A DNA stretch of 64,000 bases from Thalassotalea sp. HSM 43 (GTDB lineage Bacteria > Pseudomonadota > Gammaproteobacteria > Enterobacterales > Alteromonadaceae). How positions within the stretch are numbered: the first letter of the stretch is position 1; each line of letters starts with the position of its first letter. The position numbers and the translations under genes are program-made. Below are positions 26,102-35,761 of the stretch, one piece after another. The notes under the pieces were generated by a model. It was not told where the DNA came from. It did no database searches and was given only the letters and a program-made list of their open reading frames with translations. Location: NCBI RefSeq assembly GCF_004752005.1, contig NZ_CP038493.1, positions 930,001 through 994,000 on the forward strand. The letters run 5' to 3'.

Positions 26102-27595
26102 CTATTGAGCTGAATTATTTTCCGGCATCTGACGGCGGTGATCTTTATCTTTCACACCACCCATCATCTTAAAGCTGCTCTCAACGTTAGTATTATCAAG
26201 TGGATCGCCCACTATTTTTTTCCATAATTCCAGTTCATTCATCATTGCCGCTATTCGCTTGCGTTGGTTTTTATGTCTTGATAAATCGACCAACTCATCA
26301 GGATCAGAAACCATATTAAATAGTTGTGTTTTTTTTAGGTGCGGGTAATAAATTAACTTGTAATCTTCAGTTCTTAACATGCGTTGAAAGTGACGGTAAC
26401 TGCCATAGATGCTGTCATAAACTGCCGTTTTTTCACCTTCGATTAAGGGTTTGATACTCGGCGCTTGGACTGATCCAGGTATTGCTATTCCTGCCATATC
26501 AACAGCTGTTGGAAAAGCACTATTGAGATAAAACATTCCCTTAGCTGTTTTACCTTTAGGCACATTTGGGCCTTTGATAATAAAAGGCGCTCTAACACTA
26601 TGATCATATTGGTTTTGTTTTCCTAACAAGCCGTGCTTACCGACTGCTAGACCATGATCTGACGTAAAGATTATAAGAGTATTATCAACTTGACCTGACT
26701 CATCAAGAGCATCTAAGATTCGACCAATTTGGCTATCCATATGATCGATCATCGCATAGTATTCACCAATAAATTCTTTTACTGCTTCTGGCTTTCTGGG
26801 AAAATCCGCTAATACCTCATCTCGAATATAATGATCCCCTTGGTTAAAAGGATGCTCTGTCAAATAATTAGCAGGTAATTCAATTGAGTTTTTGGGATAT
26901 TTGGTAGTAAATTTGTCCGGTGATTGACGAGGGTCGTGTGGTGCTAAAAAACCAACGTACATCATAAAAGGCTGTGTATGTTTTGATGATAAAAATTCTA
27001 CCGCTGCATCAGCAACCATTTCACTGCTGTGTTTATTACCTTTATAAGCTTTATATTTATCAGTATCCTTTGCCGCCGCATTGTAATCTACATAATTGGC
27101 TTGCCATTGTCCGCCATCTTTTACAAATGACATACCACCTTTAAATACGGCTTTGCCTTGGCTAAAACTGCGCTCAAAAATGGGCATAGGTAGGTGCCAT
27201 TTGCCCGTCATAAATGTGGTATAGCCCGCCTCTTTAAAGGTTTCACCAAAGAGCTTAAAGCTTTTAGTGTCTGCTCCTTTTTTATCATTATTTGGCGATA
27301 ATCCGGTATGGAAAAGGTGACGACCCGTATTTATCATTCTACGTGAAGGCGAGCATACCGCCGGCGACCATGAACCTTGGTTAAAAACATGAGTAAAACT
27401 CATACCAGTTTTAGCTAACCGGTCGATGTTAGGTGTTGATATACGTTTATTGCCGTGTGCACTGATAGTATCTATTGCTTGATCGTCGGTTAAAATAAAT
27501 AAAACATTGAGGGGTTTACTCGTATTAAATGCTTTAGCTGAAATTGATAAAAACGAAAGCAAAAAAACTACAATAACCGTTAACCTATTCATCAC
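26102..27595 (-). CDS. Secreted sulfatase (S1 family)
   Basis: A 497-residue sulfatase with a cleavable signal peptide (MMNRLTVIVVFLLSFLSISA, cut near AKA) rather than a lipobox. The core starts at LNVLFILTDDQAIDTISAHG; the formylglycine cysteine is C81 in WSPAVCSPSRRMINTG; TSDHGLAVGKHGLLGKQNQYDH marks the C-terminal metal site. The AIDT after the DDQ motif resembles choline-sulfatase-like and some fucan-sulfatase subfamilies, but I cannot assign a substrate by eye. Its start overlaps the end of the upstream sulfatase by 11 bp, consistent with translational coupling. Confidence 0.88.
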   Translation of the reverse strand: MMNRLTVIVVFLLSFLSISAKAFNTSKPLNVLFILTDDQAIDTISAHGNKRISTPNIDRLAKTGMSFTHVFNQGSWSPAVCSPSRRMINTGRHLFHTGLSPNNDKKGADTKSFKLFGETFKEAGYTTFMTGKWHLPMPIFERSFSQGKAVFKGGMSFVKDGGQWQANYVDYNAAAKDTDKYKAYKGNKHSSEMVADAAVEFLSSKHTQPFMMYVGFLAPHDPRQSPDKFTTKYPKNSIELPANYLTEHPFNQGDHYIRDEVLADFPRKPEAVKEFIGEYYAMIDHMDSQIGRILDALDESGQVDNTLIIFTSDHGLAVGKHGLLGKQNQYDHSVRAPFIIKGPNVPKGKTAKGMFYLNSAFPTAVDMAGIAIPGSVQAPSIKPLIEGEKTAVYDSIYGSYRHFQRMLRTEDYKLIYYPHLKKTQLFNMVSDPDELVDLSRHKNQRKRIAAMMNELELWKKIVGDPLDNTNVESSFKMMGGVKDKDHRRQMPENNSAQ

Positions 27596-29087
27596 TTGTT
27601 AACCTTTTTTTTGCTTGGTTTATGGGCCAACCGACTACAGGGTGATAATTTTTATCATGATAATCCGCGCCACTATGGCTTGCTTTCGCTGAAGCTAAAA
27701 ACGCTTTAATTTGTTGGCTCATTTTAGCAACTAGCTCTGGATATTGACTGGCAACATCGCTAGTTTCACTAGGATCTTTAACTAGATCATATAGCTCAAA
27801 TTTGTTGTTATTTTTTACGCTAGTGACTAATTTGTAACCCCCATCAATTAATGAGGCTTTTTCTTTGGCAATAAAAGGAATAGCTTTATGTCGTTTAAAG
27901 TTAGGCTGTGATTTATTATTGATTAGTAGCGGTAAAAGACTAATGCCATCAATTGGCCGACTATCAGGCATTGAATAACCAACTATTTCTGCAACAGTTG
28001 GAAAATAATCGAGTGTTGATGATGGCAAGGAAACTGTCGTTCCTGCCGTAATATGCTTAGGCCAAACAGCAAGTGTTGGCACTCTCACGCCACCTTCAAA
28101 TAGATCTCGCTTACGCCCTCTTAAACCACCAGTAACACCTGCTGTACGACCATTGGAGTTTTTAGTCTTACCCTCAGGACCATTATCACTCGTAAACGTA
28201 AGTAAGGTGTTTCTTTCAACCCCTAACTTTTTTAATGCTTTACGCAGCCGACCAATTTGTTCATCCATTTCAGTAACAACGCCGTAATAATGAGCCGCTT
28301 CACCATAGTTTTGGTATTTTTCTAGGTACTTAGGGCCAGCAACCACATCCATATGTGGTGCATGAAACCAAACTATTGCTGCAAACGGTTGATTTGCTTT
28401 TACAGACTGTTCGATAAACGGCAGTACTTGATCCATAACCACACGACTTGCACCTCCTTGCAATTGGGCATCACTAGGTTCAAGTGCTTTACCATCCAAC
28501 CAAAACGGATTGTTTTTTGCTCGTTGACCTTTTGCTGGATCCCATAAAGCTACCGCTGATTCAGTAACAAATGAAACATCATAGCCATGCCATGCTGGTG
28601 GAGAGTAATTAACGTCAGGCTTACGTTTCTTTCCTTTTGATGAAAACTGTTTACTTAGTGTCCCCAAATGCCATTTTCCAAAATGACCTGTTGCATACCC
28701 CTGCTCTTTTAATATTTCAGCCAAGGTGATTTCTTCTTTGGGTAAATGACCGACATTTGCCCAAAAAATACCGTAACGATGTGGGTGACGCCCCGTTAAA
28801 AATGAACCTCTAGTTGGTGAACATACTGAGCTAGCAGAATAGAAATGAGAAAACTTAACGCCCTCTTTAGCCATTTGATCAAGGTTTGGGGTTTGAATAA
28901 TGGTATTACCGTTAAAACCTGTATCGCCATAACCTAAATCGTCCGCCATTATTAGAATAATATTAGGCGTTTCATTATTTACCTGAGATTGAGCATAAGC
29001 TCCAACATTTACGCAGACAATCAAACAACAAAGCAATAGAGCTAAGTTATTACCATTATTTTGAATATCTTTTAAGACGCTTTTCAA
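27585..29087 (-). CDS. Secreted sulfatase (arylsulfatase A-like, S1 family)
   Basis: A 500-residue sulfatase, first gene of the sulfatase operon. It has a signal peptide to about residue 33 (GAYAQS), PNIILIMADDLGYGDTGFNG (41-60), formylglycine C89 in SSVCSPTRGSFLTGR, GKWHLG and TFTSDNGPEG, all typical of arylsulfatase/galactosamine-6-sulfatase-like S1 enzymes. The reading frame opens with TTG at 29087; no clear Shine-Dalgarno is seen and no ATG lies nearby that keeps the signal peptide. The 286-bp gap upstream is shared with the divergent regulator gene. Confidence 0.87.
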   Translation of the reverse strand: MKSVLKDIQNNGNNLALLLCCLIVCVNVGAYAQSQVNNETPNIILIMADDLGYGDTGFNGNTIIQTPNLDQMAKEGVKFSHFYSASSVCSPTRGSFLTGRHPHRYGIFWANVGHLPKEEITLAEILKEQGYATGHFGKWHLGTLSKQFSSKGKKRKPDVNYSPPAWHGYDVSFVTESAVALWDPAKGQRAKNNPFWLDGKALEPSDAQLQGGASRVVMDQVLPFIEQSVKANQPFAAIVWFHAPHMDVVAGPKYLEKYQNYGEAAHYYGVVTEMDEQIGRLRKALKKLGVERNTLLTFTSDNGPEGKTKNSNGRTAGVTGGLRGRKRDLFEGGVRVPTLAVWPKHITAGTTVSLPSSTLDYFPTVAEIVGYSMPDSRPIDGISLLPLLINNKSQPNFKRHKAIPFIAKEKASLIDGGYKLVTSVKNNNKFELYDLVKDPSETSDVASQYPELVAKMSQQIKAFLASAKASHSGADYHDKNYHPVVGWPINQAKKRLTSDE

Positions 29088-29373
29088 TGTTTGGCCAATT
29101 TACTCTTTCACACTTCATCTCACGAACGACTTCTTTAGCCGTTATCCTCAAAACGAATGTGTTTTTTTATATGTAAAATACAAACTATAAAGAAAATACC
29201 TACAAGTCAACAGTCTAAACAATAAAAACAGCTCTGTTCGCTGTATTATTTTTCGAATAAGCTACTTAAATAAACCTTAAACATAGATTTTCCCATAAAA
29301 TACTGTCATATTAGGTTTAAATAAACATGTAAAAAGCTTTTAAACGAATATCAAATTCGCAAGGATTATAAAG
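29088..29373. promoter_or_regulatory. Divergent promoter region between sulfatases and the GntR regulator
   Basis: AT-rich gap with no ORF. It contains the imperfect inverted repeat 29159-29181 (outer GTGTTTT and AAAATAC), whose minus-strand core TTTACATATAA is shared with the repeat before the TonB receptor, and an AT palindrome GTTTAAATAAAC just upstream of the regulator. These are the best operator candidates for autoregulation and sulfatase control. Confidence 0.45.
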
Positions 29374-30279
29374 TTGAGCAACAAAACTTATTTATTTAAA
29401 AAATCTATTAACCAAATGCTAGATCACATTGCCCAGCTACCAGAACGCGAAAAGGTAATGGCTAATGACATTCAGTTAACAAAGCTTCTAAGTATAAGCA
29501 GGACTACAGTAAGAGCTTGTGTGGAGCATTTGTGTGAAGAAGGAATAATCAAACGAGATGGACCTAATAAAGTTGTATTAAGAGTTCCAACTCAACACGA
29601 CTATTTCGATATTTCAGATAAAAACTCAACCAAAGATGTTCAAATTGAAAAGTACTTTTTGAACTTGATTAATACAGGGAAATTATTACCAGGAGACCGT
29701 TTTTCAGAATTAAGCCTGGCTAAAAACTCTGGCTGCACAACCATTACCGTACGTGAATTTTTAATTAAGTTTTCTAATAACGGCTTAATAGAAAAAATTC
29801 CTCGTGGCCGTTGGAAAATGGTCAAGTTTGATGAAGAGTTTGCTAGAGAACTCATTGCATTTCGAGAGATGGTAGAAATGCGCGCATTAACAGAATTATT
29901 AAAACAACCAAAATCAAGCCCAGTATGGCAAGAGCTACAGGAACTTTTATTTAAACATCAAGAAGTAAGAGCTGATATGGAAAGTCGATACATGGAATTT
30001 CCAGATCTAGACCGAGAGCTTCATTTAATTATTCAACGCTCTGCAAAAAACAGGTTTACTCAGCAATTTTTTGATATTGTTTCGTTTGTTTGTCATTACC
30101 ACTATCAATGGGATAAAACAGGTGAATTAGAACGATTTACCATTGCCATTGATGAGCATATCGACATTCTCAACAATTTAATCATTCATAACAATGCTGG
30201 CGCTATTTTAAGTATGGAGAAACACCTACAATCTGCTGAAACTACATTGTTACGTTGTGTGCATGGTTTAGATGGTTAA
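29374..30279 (+). CDS. GntR-type regulator with two winged-helix domains and an FCD domain
   Basis: A 301-residue transcription factor. Residues about 8-70 read as one GntR winged helix (KLLSISRTTVRACVEHLCEE, IIKRDG), residues about 85-150 as a second (GKLLPGDRFSELSLAKNSG, TTITVREFLIKFSNNGLIEK, wing IPRGRW), and residues about 155-290 as an all-helical FCD sensor. In the FCD the usual metal-site residues can be recognised: D and H in DLDRELHL, H in DEHIDILNN, and H in MEKHLQSA. A normal FadR-type GntR protein has one winged helix and about 240 residues, so the extra domain is unusual. The start is TTG with AAGGA nine bases upstream. Divergent from the sulfatase operon, it is the probable fucose/fucan regulator. 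Confidence 0.82.
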   Translation: MSNKTYLFKKSINQMLDHIAQLPEREKVMANDIQLTKLLSISRTTVRACVEHLCEEGIIKRDGPNKVVLRVPTQHDYFDISDKNSTKDVQIEKYFLNLINTGKLLPGDRFSELSLAKNSGCTTITVREFLIKFSNNGLIEKIPRGRWKMVKFDEEFARELIAFREMVEMRALTELLKQPKSSPVWQELQELLFKHQEVRADMESRYMEFPDLDRELHLIIQRSAKNRFTQQFFDIVSFVCHYHYQWDKTGELERFTIAIDEHIDILNNLIIHNNAGAILSMEKHLQSAETTLLRCVHGLDG

Positions 30280-30284
30280 CAACT

Positions 30285-30317
30285 CAAAAAAAGATATCGT
30301 TGAATTGATATCTTTTC
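30285..30317 (+). terminator. Terminator after the GntR regulator gene
   Basis: Arms AAAAGATATC (30289-30298) and GATATCTTTT (30307-30316) around an 8-base loop, ending in a T-rich stretch just past the regulator stop. Confidence 0.7.
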
Positions 30318-30319
30318 TG

Positions 30320-30650
30320 TAATGCAAATATCATCAAACTTATAGTGTTATGTATCGTCAGGCTTCTCACTTAAACAAATATTTTTTCTTCAAATGGCTT
30401 CGCATAACATCACAATTTTTGTTTTTTCATAGCTAGAAATAATGTGGTTATCAATGGCGTCAAATCATGCAATATAAAGCCAATTCGGTATTTTCATAAC
30501 TCTCTAAGTTGAAGCTATTTATCGATGAATATGTCCCATCATGTTTTAGATGAATTATCGCGTTGAGTTCGCTTAGTATATGGTTTCATTGAACTCTCCA
30601 ATTAGTCGGGTTGTGAAAGATTTGGACGAATCTAGACGTTTTTTGGGATC
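30320..30650. other. Intergenic stretch without recognisable gene
   Basis: About 330 bases between the regulator terminator and the gcvP terminator. I see no ORF of convincing length, no RNA gene and no clear repeat. It separates the fucan locus from core genes and could be a former insertion boundary. Confidence 0.5.
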
Positions 30651-30652
30651 AC

Positions 30653-30681
30653 AAAAAAGGTGAGCACTAAGCTCACCTTTT
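30653..30681 (-). terminator. Terminator after gcvP
   Basis: Arms AAAAGGTGAGC (30655-30665) and GCTCACCTTTT (30671-30681), 5-base loop, six T residues on the minus strand. It lies about 80 bases past the gcvP stop. Confidence 0.8.
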
Positions 30682-30693
30682 AAAACTTTTAAG

Positions 30694-30748
30694 TCACAAA
30701 CTTAATTCAATTCACAAACTTTATTAAAACGTTCACAAACTTCATTAA
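30694..30748. repeat. Three copies of a TCACAAACTT motif
   Basis: TCACAAACTT followed by an ATT-containing tail occurs at 30694, 30712 and 30733, between the gcvP stop and its terminator. Spacing is 18 and 21 bases. Function unknown. Confidence 0.5.
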
Positions 30749-30761
30749 GCATCGACAACAA

Positions 30762-33656
30762 CTACTCAGCGTCGATATACGTCTCAACCGCTGGACAAGA
30801 ACAAATTAGGTTACGGTCGCCGTATACGTCATCGATACGGTTAACGGTTGGCCAGAACTTGTTTGCTGCCGCTGCTGGAACTGGGAATACCGCCTCGCTT
30901 GTGGTGTATGCACGATTCCAGTTAGCATCGGTGATGTCAGCTAGCGTGTGTGGTGCATTATGAAGAGGGTTATCTTCCAAGGTCCACTCACCTGATTCAA
31001 CTTTGGCAATCTCAGCGCGGATTGATGTCATCGCTTCAACGAAACGATCAAGTTCCACTTTGCTTTCCGATTCGGTTGGCTCAATCATTAATGTGCCCGC
31101 TACCGGGAATGACATTGTCGGTGCGTGGAAACCGTAGTCCATCAAACGCTTAGCAACATCCATTTCAGTGATGCCAGATGCTTCTTTCAGTGGGCGTAAG
31201 TCAACAATACACTCATGCGCTACACGGCCATTGTTACCGGTGTATAGAATTGGGTAATCTTGGCTTAATTTATGCGCCAAGTAGTTGGCGTTAGTAATCG
31301 CGTATTTGGTTGAATCGGTAACGCCTTTCTTGCCCAACATAGCAACGTACATGTATGAGATACACAAGATACCAGCTGAACCAAATGGGGCAGCAGATAC
31401 CGCGCCATTTTCTTTCAGGTCGCTATTAAATTCGATTAATGCATGGCCTGGTAAGAATGGTGCCAAGTGTGATTTAACACCGATTGGTCCCATACCTGGA
31501 CCACCACCACCGTGCGGGATAGCAAAGGTTTTGTGCAAGTTAAGGTGTGATACATCAGCACCGATAAAACCAGGGCTTGTGATACCTACCTGAGCGTTCA
31601 TGTTAGCACCATCTAGGTAAACCTGACCGCCATTCGCGTGAATGATGTCACATACTTCTTTGATCGTTTCTTCGTATACACCGTGCGTTGACGGGTACGT
31701 GATCATGATACAAGACAAGTTTTCACTGTGCTCTTCTGCTTTGGCACGCAAATCATCTAAATCAACGTTACCGTCTTTATCACAGGCGGTAACCACAACT
31801 TTCATACCAACCATTTGCGCTGAAGCCGGGTTTGTACCGTGCGCAGATGATGGAATCAAACAAATGTTACGGTGGCTGTCGCCACGGCTTTCATGGTATT
31901 TGTGGATAGCGATAAGACCCGCGTACTCACCTTGTGCACCAGAATTTGGTTGCATTGAGATATTATCGTAACCGGTAAGCTCAATTAACCAATCACCTAG
32001 CTCGTTGATCATCTCAGAGTAACCTTGAGCTTGATCAAGTGGTGCAAATGGGTGCATGTTGGCAAATTCAGGCCATGATACTGGGATCATTTGTGCCGTT
32101 GCATTCAGTTTCATGGTACAAGAACCCAATGAGATCATTGAATGATTCAATGCAAGGTCTTTGTTCTCAAGCTTTTTGATGTATCGCAACATCTCTGTTT
32201 CTGAGTGATATGAATTAAATACTGGGTGGGTCAGAATTTCTGACTCACGTACTAACTCAGCAGGAATAGATGAATGACCGCAATCTAGGATTGCCGCGTC
32301 CAGTTCAGCAACATCCAAGCCGTGGCCTTCACCAAGCAAGATATCAAATAAGCTTGCAACAGATTGACGAGTGGTGGTTTCATCAAGAGAAACAGACACT
32401 TGACCGTCAACATCAGTTCGTAAGTTAACGTTGGCAGCAATCGCACGAGCAACAATCTCTTGTTTGTTTTCAACGGCAAACGTCAATGTATCAAAGTAAT
32501 GAGCGTGAACCGCTTGCAAGCCTTTTTGCGCCGTACCTAAACATAGGATGTCGGCCAAACGGTGAATACGATTAGCAATGGTTTTTAAACCTTGTGGACC
32601 GTGGTAAATCGCATAAAACGCAGCCATGTTAGCCAATAGTACCTGTGCCGTACAGATGTTCGAGTTGGCTTTTTCGCGACGAATATGTTGTTCACGAGTT
32701 TGCATCGCCATACGCAATGCATCTTTACCGCGAGTATCTTTTGATACACCAATAATACGACCAGGCAGTGAACGCTTGTGCTTATCTTTAGTGGTAAAGA
32801 ATGCCGCGTGTGGACCACCGTAGCCCATAGGCACACCAAAACGTTGGCTTGAACCGATAACCACGTCAGCACCTAGCTCGCCAGGCGCTTTAAGTAGGGT
32901 CAATGCCATGATGTCAGCGGCAACGGCAACAACACCTTTTTTCGCTTGAACCGCGGTAATTAATGGTTCGATATCAACAATCTCACCTTCAGCACCTGGG
33001 TACTGTAATAGCGCACCAAAGACATCGTGGTTAACAACCTCCGCTGCATCGCCTTCGATGATATCAAAACCAAACATTTCAGCACGTTGCTTAACAACGT
33101 CGATGGTTTGTGGGTAGACGCTGTTGGCAATAAAGAAGTTATTGCATTTCTTGTTTTTAGAAACACGCTTAGCAAGTGCCATCGCTTCTGCCGCCGCGGT
33201 ACCTTCATCAAGCAGTGACGCACTGGCAAGATCAAGACCGGTTAAGTCCATGCACATTTGCTGATAGTTAAGCAGTGACTCAAGACGTCCTTGAGCAATT
33301 TCAGGCTGATAAGGCGTGTAAGCGGTATACCATCCTGGGTTTTCCAATACGTTACGTAAAATAACGTTTGGGGTATGAGTTGGGTAATAGCCCAAACCAA
33401 TATTTGATTGGAAAACTTGGTTCTTAGCAGCAACCGCTTTAAGGTCACTTAGTGCCTTCACTTCGGTTTTGCTTTCACCAATGTTTGGCAATCCGTCACG
33501 ACGGATATTGGCAGGAACAATTTCATCGATTAATGCTTCAACAGAGTCAGCACCAATTTCGCTCAACATCGCTTCGGTTTGCTCTGCATCCGGGCCAATA
33601 TGACGACGGATAAAATCTTCAGTTTGTTCCAACTGGTTCAAGGTATGGGTAGACAT
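30762..33656 (-). CDS. gcvP: Glycine dehydrogenase (decarboxylating), P-protein
   Basis: A homodimeric-type P-protein of about 964 residues. The pyridoxal-phosphate lysine is in [18 protein letters not shown] (about residue 711), within the glycine-rich loop typical of the family. It decarboxylates glycine and loads the aminomethyl group onto lipoyl-GcvH. The frame is open to a GTG at 33665, but the ATG at 33656 ([11 protein letters not shown]) matches where enterobacterial GcvP starts. Order gcvT-gcvH-gcvP on one strand is the classical operon; a hairpin lies between gcvH and gcvP and may tune relative expression. Confidence 0.96.
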   Translation of the reverse strand: MSTHTLNQLEQTEDFIRRHIGPDAEQTEAMLSEIGADSVEALIDEIVPANIRRDGLPNIGESKTEVKALSDLKAVAAKNQVFQSNIGLGYYPTHTPNVILRNVLENPGWYTAYTPYQPEIAQGRLESLLNYQQMCMDLTGLDLASASLLDEGTAAAEAMALAKRVSKNKKCNNFFIANSVYPQTIDVVKQRAEMFGFDIIEGDAAEVVNHDVFGALLQYPGAEGEIVDIEPLITAVQAKKGVVAVAADIMALTLLKAPGELGADVVIGSSQRFGVPMGYGGPHAAFFTTKDKHKRSLPGRIIGVSKDTRGKDALRMAMQTREQHIRREKANSNICTAQVLLANMAAFYAIYHGPQGLKTIANRIHRLADILCLGTAQKGLQAVHAHYFDTLTFAVENKQEIVARAIAANVNLRTDVDGQVSVSLDETTTRQSVASLFDILLGEGHGLDVAELDAAILDCGHSSIPAELVRESEILTHPVFNSYHSETEMLRYIKKLENKDLALNHSMISLGSCTMKLNATAQMIPVSWPEFANMHPFAPLDQAQGYSEMINELGDWLIELTGYDNISMQPNSGAQGEYAGLIAIHKYHESRGDSHRNICLIPSSAHGTNPASAQMVGMKVVVTACDKDGNVDLDDLRAKAEEHSENLSCIMITYPSTHGVYEETIKEVCDIIHANGGQVYLDGANMNAQVGITSPGFIGADVSHLNLHKTFAIPHGGGGPGMGPIGVKSHLAPFLPGHALIEFNSDLKENGAVSAAPFGSAGILCISYMYVAMLGKKGVTDSTKYAITNANYLAHKLSQDYPILYTGNNGRVAHECIVDLRPLKEASGITEMDVAKRLMDYGFHAPTMSFPVAGTLMIEPTESESKVELDRFVEAMTSIRAEIAKVESGEWTLEDNPLHNAPHTLADITDANWNRAYTTSEAVFPVPAAAANKFWPTVNRIDDVYGDRNLICSCPAVETYIDAE

Positions 33657-33698
33657 AGATTTCACTTAACTTTTCAAACAGCAAATTACTAAAAACAA

Positions 33699-33726
33699 TA
33701 AACCCCGAGTTATCACTCAGGGTTTA
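33699..33726 (-). terminator. Hairpin between gcvH and gcvP
   Basis: Arms AAACCCcGAGT and ACTCaGGGTTT with a TATC loop, followed on the minus strand by ATTGTTTTTAG. It may act as a partial terminator or 3' stabiliser for gcvH, since the H-protein is often needed in excess of the P-protein. Confidence 0.55.
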
Positions 33727-33747
33727 TAATTTATTGATAATACTAGA

Positions 33748-34137
33748 TTATTCTTCGTCAACTACGTTTTGGTAGCCTTCAGCATCTAGTAATGACTCAA
33801 GCTCACCAACATCGCTAAGCTTAACTTTGAACATCCAACCGTCGCCAAATGCATCAGAGTTTACAAGCTCTGGAGAATCTTCAAGTTCTTCGTTGATTTC
33901 AACAACTTCACCACCAATTGGTGCGTAGATGTCAGAAGCCGCTTTAACAGATTCTGCAACGGCAACGTCGTCACCAGCTTCAATTTCATCACCAACTTCT
34001 GGCAATTCAACAAAAACCATATCACCTAAAAGCTCTTGTGCGTGCTCAGTGATACCAACAGTTACAGTACCGTCGCCTTCAACGCGAACCCACTCGTGAG
34101 AAGAAGCATATTTTAACTCAGAAGGAATGTTGCTCAT
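33748..34137 (-). CDS. gcvH: Glycine cleavage system H-protein
   Basis: A 129-residue lipoyl carrier protein. The lipoylation lysine is K65 in AESVKAASD, inside the usual hairpin; HEWV and [19 protein letters not shown] are family hallmarks. It shuttles the aminomethyl group from GcvP to GcvT and the reduced lipoate to dihydrolipoamide dehydrogenase. Length matches E. coli GcvH (129). The protein is very acidic, as usual for the family. Confidence 0.97.
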   Translation of the reverse strand: MSNIPSELKYASSHEWVRVEGDGTVTVGITEHAQELLGDMVFVELPEVGDEIEAGDDVAVAESVKAASDIYAPIGGEVVEINEELEDSPELVNSDAFGDGWMFKVKLSDVGELESLLDAEGYQNVVDEE

Positions 34138-34264
34138 TTTCTTGTTCCTAAAATGTTTTTAAAAATGGTTAATTCTTGTTTATCTGAAATCTATTATACC
34201 TTGGCATGAGCGTTAAATTGCACTTGCCAGATTGACTACATTTTAGCCAAATAATTTCAGATGA

Positions 34265-34298
34265 AAAGCCTTTAAAACAAATAATGGTTAAAGGCTTT
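34265..34298 (-). terminator. Hairpin between gcvT and gcvH
   Basis: Perfect 11-bp arms AAAGCCTTTAA (34265-34275) and TTAAAGGCTTT (34288-34298), 12-base loop, ending in only four T residues on the minus strand. It is likely a weak attenuating or processing hairpin inside the gcv operon. Confidence 0.5.
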
Positions 34299-34339
34299 AT
34301 TAATTCTTTTATTGACGTTAAACCGTTATCGAAACAGGC

Positions 34340-35425
34340 TTAAAACGCTTTTTTACCGTTACGGGCAAAACTTGGCTTAATAACTTGTACTTCAACCAAC
34401 TTCTTGCGCATCTCAACTTGTACTGTGTCGCCGATTTTAACCGCGCGAGGGACACGTGCCATGGCAATTGAATGACCCAATGTTGGTGAGAAAGTGCCTG
34501 ATGTAATTACACCTTCACCGTGCTCAGAGATCACTTTTAAGCCGCTACGAAGAACACCTTTTTGCTCCATCACCAAACCCACAAGTTTTGGTTCACTGCC
34601 CGCTTCGCGCAGTGCAGCAAGAGCTTCTTTACCGATAAAGTCACGCTCTTCATCCCAAACGATGGTCCAAGCCATGTTTGCCGCTAAAGGCGTCACGGTT
34701 TCGTCCATATCTAGACCGTACAAGTTCATACCCGCTTCTAGGCGCAAGGTATCACGAGCACCTAAACCACATGGAGCAACACCAGCATCAACCAATTGCT
34801 GCCAAAAATCGGCTGCCATATCCGTTGGTAGTGCAATTTCGTAACCTGACTCACCGGTGTAACCTGTGGTGGCGATAAACAAATCACCAGCTTGCGCTGA
34901 GAAGAATGGCTTCATACCATCGACAGCGGCGGTTTGCTCAGCATTCAATAAAGTTGCAACTTTTGCTTTGGCTTGTGGGCCTTGAACCGCGATCATCGCG
35001 TATTCAGGACGCTCAGTGATGCTAACATCGAAGCTTGCTGCTTGTTCGTTGATCCATGCCAAATCTTTTTCACGTGTCGCCGAGTTAACAACCAAACGGT
35101 AATCGGTATCGGTGAAGAAGTAGATGATCAAGTCATCAATAACACCGCCTTGATGATTACACATACCGGTGTATAGCGCTTTACCTGCAACTTCAAGCTT
35201 GGCAACGTCGTTAATAACTAAGCGACGCAAGAACGCCTTAGCGTCAGCACCGTTAACATCAACGATGGTCATGTGCGATACATCGAACATACCTGCATCG
35301 TTACGAACAGCATGGTGCTCTTCGATTTGAGAGCCGTAGTTGATAGGCATTTCCCAACCGTGGAAATCCACCATTTTGGCGCCAGCTTCAAGGTGCTTGG
35401 CATGAAGAACGGTTTTGTTTGTCAT
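34340..35425 (-). CDS. gcvT: Aminomethyltransferase, glycine cleavage T-protein
   Basis: A T-protein of about 361 residues that transfers the methylene group from aminomethyl-lipoyl GcvH to tetrahydrofolate and releases ammonia. Family segments include [24 protein letters not shown] cut here into [14 protein letters not shown] and the following [16 protein letters not shown], then [10 protein letters not shown] and [18 protein letters not shown]. The frame extends to a TTG at 35443, but the ATG at 35425 ([17 protein letters not shown]) fits the family start. No glycine riboswitch could be recognised in the 330-bp region upstream. Confidence 0.95.
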   Translation of the reverse strand: MTNKTVLHAKHLEAGAKMVDFHGWEMPINYGSQIEEHHAVRNDAGMFDVSHMTIVDVNGADAKAFLRRLVINDVAKLEVAGKALYTGMCNHQGGVIDDLIIYFFTDTDYRLVVNSATREKDLAWINEQAASFDVSITERPEYAMIAVQGPQAKAKVATLLNAEQTAAVDGMKPFFSAQAGDLFIATTGYTGESGYEIALPTDMAADFWQQLVDAGVAPCGLGARDTLRLEAGMNLYGLDMDETVTPLAANMAWTIVWDEERDFIGKEALAALREAGSEPKLVGLVMEQKGVLRSGLKVISEHGEGVITSGTFSPTLGHSIAMARVPRAVKIGDTVQVEMRKKLVEVQVIKPSFARNGKKAF

Positions 35426-35443
35426 AATATTCACTTTTATCAA

Positions 35444-35702
35444 GAGGTTACAAGCGTCTTATAAAGTTTTTAAAGTGACGCCTCACCACACAAACGAAGC
35501 AGGTAACTTACAGCTACCAAAGCATTAAAAAATTTTGTCGCAAATTATACGCAAAAGCAGCTGCGCGATCAATTTTAAAATGGTCAAAGTTAAAACAAAA
35601 CACAACAATAACCACACCACCCGAATTAAATTTCACCAAGCGCATTTTTACGAGATTTAATTCAGCTTAATCGTGATTTACCGACGTTATGGTTAGTAAC
35701 AT
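35444..35702. other. Upstream region of gcvT
   Basis: About 260 bases with no ORF. It should carry the gcv promoter on the minus strand. The glycine-aptamer conserved blocks (such as CACCGAAGG and GGACAGAG) are not seen on the minus strand. Confidence 0.5.
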
Positions 35703-35735
35703 AAAAAAACGGTGCTCAGTTAGACTGAACACCGT
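35703..35735 (-). terminator. Terminator after the RND efflux operon
   Basis: Arms ACGGTGcTCAGT and ACTGAaCACCGT (35709-35735) with a TAG loop and a run of seven T residues on the minus strand, 27 bases past the stop of the RND transporter gene. Confidence 0.88.
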
Positions 35736-35761
35736 TGAATATTTGTTTAGCAACTCTGTGG

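Noticed and set aside
381-30279. Integrated mobile element carrying the fucan locus
   Set aside because: No integrase, transposase, tRNA target or flanking direct repeat is visible inside the window; transfer remains possible but is not shown.
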